DNA from: Sporosarcina sp. 6E9
GTDB taxonomy: Bacteria; Bacillota; Bacilli; Bacillales_A; Planococcaceae
Assembly: GCF_017921835.1 (NCBI RefSeq)
Contig: NZ_JAGEMN010000003.1
Span: 124,001 to 188,000 of the forward strand
DNA: 64,000 bases
Direction: 5' to 3'
Every line of letters starts with the position of its first letter. Positions within the stretch are counted from its first letter, which is position 1. This document shows positions 61,028-64,000 of this stretch, in pieces. A program made the position numbers and the translations under genes. The notes beneath the pieces are model-generated. The model was not told where the DNA came from. It ran no database searches and worked only from the letters and a program-made list of their open reading frames with translations.

Positions 61028-62077
61028 TTAAGGTTTCACTATGATTAACTCATTTGGGTCGAGTCCTTCTTTCACATACAATTCTGGTGTATCCTCTTCT
61101 GGAATACCTTCAAGCATTAGAGCAGCTTTTCCTTGCTCAAATGCTTTTGTTACTGAAAGTCCAAATCCGATAGCAGAATAAAACTGAGCAGAAAAGACCC
61201 TAGCAGCTTCATCACCTATTGTTGTCGTCATCCCAATGGCTGCATCTACATGTTGTACTACTGCCTTTGCCTGTCCATAAGAAAAACAGGTATTAAAAAA
61301 CACCAATTTAATTTCATCAGATGTACTCATCATTGTTTGAACTATTGCCTCTTTGGAAACAAGTTTAGCATTCCCTTGATTGTCTTGGAAGACGACTTCA
61401 TCATCATCCGATCCATGTCCACTAAAGTGTATGATTGCAGGATTTTCCTCATTAATCGCTTGTATTACATCCAAAGCCCTGGTTGCCCATCGAGTTTCGA
61501 ACGATACAGAATCCCTATGTTCCGATTTTCTGATCATCTCTTGAATGGCCCTAGCCTCTTCATCCAATCTTAATTGAGGTGCATCTAATGGATTTGAAGC
61601 CATAAATAGGACAGTAATTTCCTCTGGTAAGTTCTTCAATTCTTCCATTACCTTATTTGTGTCTTGGTGCATGTCACTATGTCTATCTAGCATTACGTTA
61701 ACCTCCCTCATACGTTTTTCGTTGTCAGCTAGTTTCTTCTTTTCGGCAGCTTCTCTTTTCTTTTGCTCACGTTCAACTTCACGACCCAATTTCTTTTCTG
61801 CAGCTATTACATCTCCTTCAACCTTTGCTATTTTTTTATCAATTCCCGCAACTTTTTTATCAATGTCAGCTAGTTTCTTTTCTTCCCGTTCAATTTCTCT
61901 ATATTTAGAATTTATGGTAGCAGTTGACTTTGTTCTACCTATAGTTGCTTTAGCTGAAAGAACCTTTTTCTTATGTGATGATATTTTTCCTAGCTCAGTA
62001 GCTTTAGAAATCCTTAGTCTGTTTAACTCTCCTTTTTTTCTATTGATTGTCCTTCTGTACGTTGCAATGAGCGACAA
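61028..62077 (-). CDS. CHAT-domain (caspase-like) protein with N-terminal coiled coil
   Basis: A 349-residue protein. Residues about 15-135 are a long charged coiled coil rich in Lys and Glu (EIEREEKKLADIDKKVAG). Residues 155-345 form a CHAT protease-like domain: ITVLFMASNPLDAPQLRL, IIHFSGHGSDDDEVVF with catalytic His221, KLVFFNTCFSYGQAKAV with Cys264, and VTKAFEQGKAALMLEG. CHAT proteins are caspase-related proteases, several acting in phage defence and regulated cell death. The TTG start 62077 follows GGGAGGTTG; TTG 62107 has none. It lies on an integrated element beside a type III restriction gene. Its target is unknown. Confidence 0.82.
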   Translation of the reverse strand: MSLIATYRRTINRKKGELNRLRISKATELGKISSHKKKVLSAKATIGRTKSTATINSKYREIEREEKKLADIDKKVAGIDKKIAKVEGDVIAAEKKLGREVEREQKKREAAEKKKLADNEKRMREVNVMLDRHSDMHQDTNKVMEELKNLPEEITVLFMASNPLDAPQLRLDEEARAIQEMIRKSEHRDSVSFETRWATRALDVIQAINEENPAIIHFSGHGSDDDEVVFQDNQGNAKLVSKEAIVQTMMSTSDEIKLVFFNTCFSYGQAKAVVQHVDAAIGMTTTIGDEAARVFSAQFYSAIGFGLSVTKAFEQGKAALMLEGIPEEDTPELYVKEGLDPNELIIVKP

Positions 62078-62176
62078 TATGCACAACCTCCCAATGTTAA
62101 ATTTCAATACTAATATTATATTGATTACTCTATACGCAACAACACACCTACACGAACGTACATTCTTTTCGCCATT

Positions 62177-62216
62177 AAAAAGGCAGTTCCATTATCACGG
62201 TATAGGAACTGCCTTT
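62177..62216 (-). terminator. Terminator of the restriction gene
   Basis: TAAAAGGCAGTTCC ... GGAACTGCCTTTTT, strong stem; A and T runs on both sides. Confidence 0.9.
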
Positions 62217-62254
62217 TACTGTTTACTCTAGGGTTGTCTGTTGCTAAGTAGTCC

Positions 62255-64000
62255 TCAAGTGTTATATGTTTTTTCAATAAGTTGATTTACAATATCAAGT
62301 ACCTTCTCATTGTTAATTTGCCTTGTATAGGTAACGTTGATTCCTTTTCTTCGCAACACATCATCTATATCTTCTAATTTTGATTGCCCACCATACTCAT
62401 CATTGCCTCCTACTTCTTTAACCATATCAAAGAGTTTATTAGCAGCTTCTATTTTATGATCCTCTATACCTCTAAGATCTTGCTTTTTATTTACTCCTTT
62501 ACTCTCGACAACTAAGTTAATTGTAGGATTTCCTTCTTTATCTTTTATTACATACATAAAGTCCGGGCTATACGTGCTTCCATCAATGAAAGGTATTTGC
62601 ATGGTGCGTTTGGGGATCTTCCCATATACCTCAACACTACTGATATTCTCGCTGATATTATCTTCTTCAATTTTAGAGTCGAATAAAATAGTGTCATACA
62701 AGTAATTGTCCAATGGTGTCCCTTTTCTTTCATTTATACCGAGATAAGCGGAAGTCTTTACGTAATCCCTTGGATTACCATTTTCTTCAGTTAATTCTGT
62801 AGGATGTACTGTCGTGTTTGGTAATTTCTTATATGAATAAATTTTCAGCAATTCATCATAAATCCGCTGTTTGAAATAAATAGTCATGCTTCTCACCGTA
62901 TCCTTTGTAAAGAAGGCATTTTCTATCTTTTTCATTTTAGATGCTCTTACTATCCCTGCATGAATTAAAGGAATAGAAACATTTGTGTTCTCAGCAACGG
63001 CTTTTAAAAATGTTCCATAAAGTAAAGTATCATCATATGAGCTATCAATTGAATCTAGCGTCACATTAAATATTAGCTCTCCTTGCACCATTTCTGATGT
63101 TTCCCTTTTGGTTCGTCTAACTGTTTTGTTTATCAAGTCCTCTGTAATTACATCTGAGAGAGTACTAGTGAGTACTTCATCACTAATTGTGTCGAAATGT
63201 AAATAATACTTTTCATTTAACTGCTCCCACAAATCTTTTAGTTTCCAATAATTCCCCTTGCGAATAGCAACCTTTTTCTTTGTATCAACATTTCGATCAC
63301 GCACTCTATTTTTATCAAGTTTATTAAATATCTCCGGGTAATCATTAATAAACTCTTGTAGCTTGTCCATTTTTATTTCTCTATCAAATGAAATAAATCC
63401 TTTACCCATAAGGTCTATAAGAACCTCTTCTTTACTAACTCCTTTATCTGTAGCAATCTTTTCAATTTGTTCAGAAGTAAGAGACATTTGATCAAAGGAT
63501 ATTTCACCGTAAATTTCACCTTCTAGCTTTTTCACAAAGTCTTTTTCAGTAAAGTCTACTATATAATTTAGCGTAAAGGTTTCATTTTCGATTCTATTTC
63601 CAGTTTCATCTACAGGCAGACGTAGCCCACGTCCTATTTCTTGCAATTTACTATTATCACTTCCACTAGAACGTAACTTGGCAATCGTAAAGATATTCGG
63701 ATTATCCCATCCTTCTTTTAATGTCCACTTCGAGAAAATGAATCGTGTTGTGTTTGCTTTACCATTCTCATCTACTAGACTCAAGAGTTTTTCTTTATCG
63801 AATAGGATTGTGTTTACTTCTTTCTCAATTTCTTCTTCAGTTGACACATTATCTTGCGAAAAGTATCCAGCATGCGTTTCATTAATATTCGAAAGGGATT
63901 CTTCAAGATACTCTCGATATTCTGATTCAAAAATATTACATTCTCCAATTTCTTTCTCTAGCATTCGCTTCAATTCTTCTTCAAATATATTCTTTAAATA
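62255..64000 (-). CDS. Type III restriction endonuclease subunit Res (partial)
   Basis: The frame is open to the right edge; about 581 C-terminal residues are present. The second helicase lobe shows FIFSKWTLKEGWDNPNIF (motif V) and LQEIGRGLRLPVDE (motif VI), as in type III Res proteins. The far C-terminus has the PD-(D/E)xK nuclease motif: YSPDFMYVIKD, then LVVESKG. Res cuts DNA at a distance from sites recognised by its Mod partner, with ATP-driven movement. The mod gene and the first helicase lobe should lie to the right. Members can exceed 950 residues. Confidence 0.9.
   Translation of the reverse strand, partial: YLKNIFEEELKRMLEKEIGECNIFESEYREYLEESLSNINETHAGYFSQDNVSTEEEIEKEVNTILFDKEKLLSLVDENGKANTTRFIFSKWTLKEGWDNPNIFTIAKLRSSGSDNSKLQEIGRGLRLPVDETGNRIENETFTLNYIVDFTEKDFVKKLEGEIYGEISFDQMSLTSEQIEKIATDKGVSKEEVLIDLMGKGFISFDREIKMDKLQEFINDYPEIFNKLDKNRVRDRNVDTKKKVAIRKGNYWKLKDLWEQLNEKYYLHFDTISDEVLTSTLSDVITEDLINKTVRRTKRETSEMVQGELIFNVTLDSIDSSYDDTLLYGTFLKAVAENTNVSIPLIHAGIVRASKMKKIENAFFTKDTVRSMTIYFKQRIYDELLKIYSYKKLPNTTVHPTELTEENGNPRDYVKTSAYLGINERKGTPLDNYLYDTILFDSKIEEDNISENISSVEVYGKIPKRTMQIPFIDGSTYSPDFMYVIKDKEGNPTINLVVESKGVNKKQDLRGIEDHKIEAANKLFDMVKEVGGNDEYGGQSKLEDIDDVLRRKGINVTYTRQINNEKVLDIVNQLIEKTYNT

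Noticed and set aside
61659..62231. Plus-strand open frame of about 190 codons opposite the CHAT gene
   Set aside because: Antisense to the Lys/Glu-rich coiled coil; the Ser/Phe-rich product is the expected shadow.

Overview
The window looks like a chromosomal segment of a low-GC Gram-positive of the Bacillales, most likely Planococcaceae (Sporosarcina-like). The clues are the rocF / sigW-rsiW / cdaA-cdaR-glmM block, ywbE, ytoQ, YitT, DUF2207 and VanW family genes, strong purine-rich ribosome binding sites, and many TTG and GTG starts. The species is an inference; no rRNA is present.

Layout. 1-2.5 kb: end of a metal P-type ATPase, a Crp/Fnr regulator and a YitT-family membrane protein. 2.5-4.7 kb: decaying genes. 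4.7-17.1 kb: one AT-rich minus-strand operon of 15 genes that looks like an undescribed biosynthetic cluster. It begins with a 13-codon gene (MKKAKVVAAKVVA) with an excellent ribosome binding site. There follow four ketoacyl-synthase-III-like proteins (two with an active-site Cys, two without), an ATP-grasp ligase, a BtrK-like PLP decarboxylase and an acyl carrier protein (together resembling the butirosin BtrJ/BtrI/BtrK loading module), and an acyl-CoA dehydrogenase with a half-size partner lacking the catalytic Glu. A MATE exporter fused to a GNAT domain, three further GNATs and a dedicated holo-ACP synthase complete it. 17.1-18.4 kb: promoter/operator DNA, a nonsense-broken small gene, a decayed DUF2207 copy and an IS1182-type transposase remnant.

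18.4-36 kb is ordinary genome: DUF4181/DUF2207, lipoproteins, a frameshifted isochorismatase, a GrpB-Nudix fusion, VanW, an ABC exporter with its LytTR/DUF3021 pair, an RlmI-like methyltransferase, a permuted papain-like protein, a large SF2 helicase with membrane-like segments, and DUF2339. 36-40.3 kb is a pyruvate-type module: a CstA transporter controlled by LytS/LytT, with a 21-bp-spaced LytT-type site and a perfect cre box in front of cstA. 40-49 kb holds miscellaneous enzymes and transporters. 49.2-53.3 kb is the phosphate uptake system in the unusual order pstB, pstS, pstC, pstA, with two four-repeat Pho boxes. 53.4-59.4 kb is glmM-cdaR-cdaA (cell wall and c-di-AMP), rsiW-sigW (envelope stress) and rocF (arginase).

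59.6-60.2 kb carries tRNA-Gln, tRNA-Tyr and tRNA-Glu, separated by two copies of a three-hairpin module. At 60.28 kb the 3' part of a tRNA-Thr(GGT) gene marks the end of an integrated element. Phased repeats (possible integrase arm sites), a CHAT-protease-like protein and a type III restriction subunit running off the right edge make the last 3.7 kb look like the start of a defence-bearing island. Three intergenic arrays (near 45.95, 49.26 and 59.55 kb) share a striking 21-bp periodicity.
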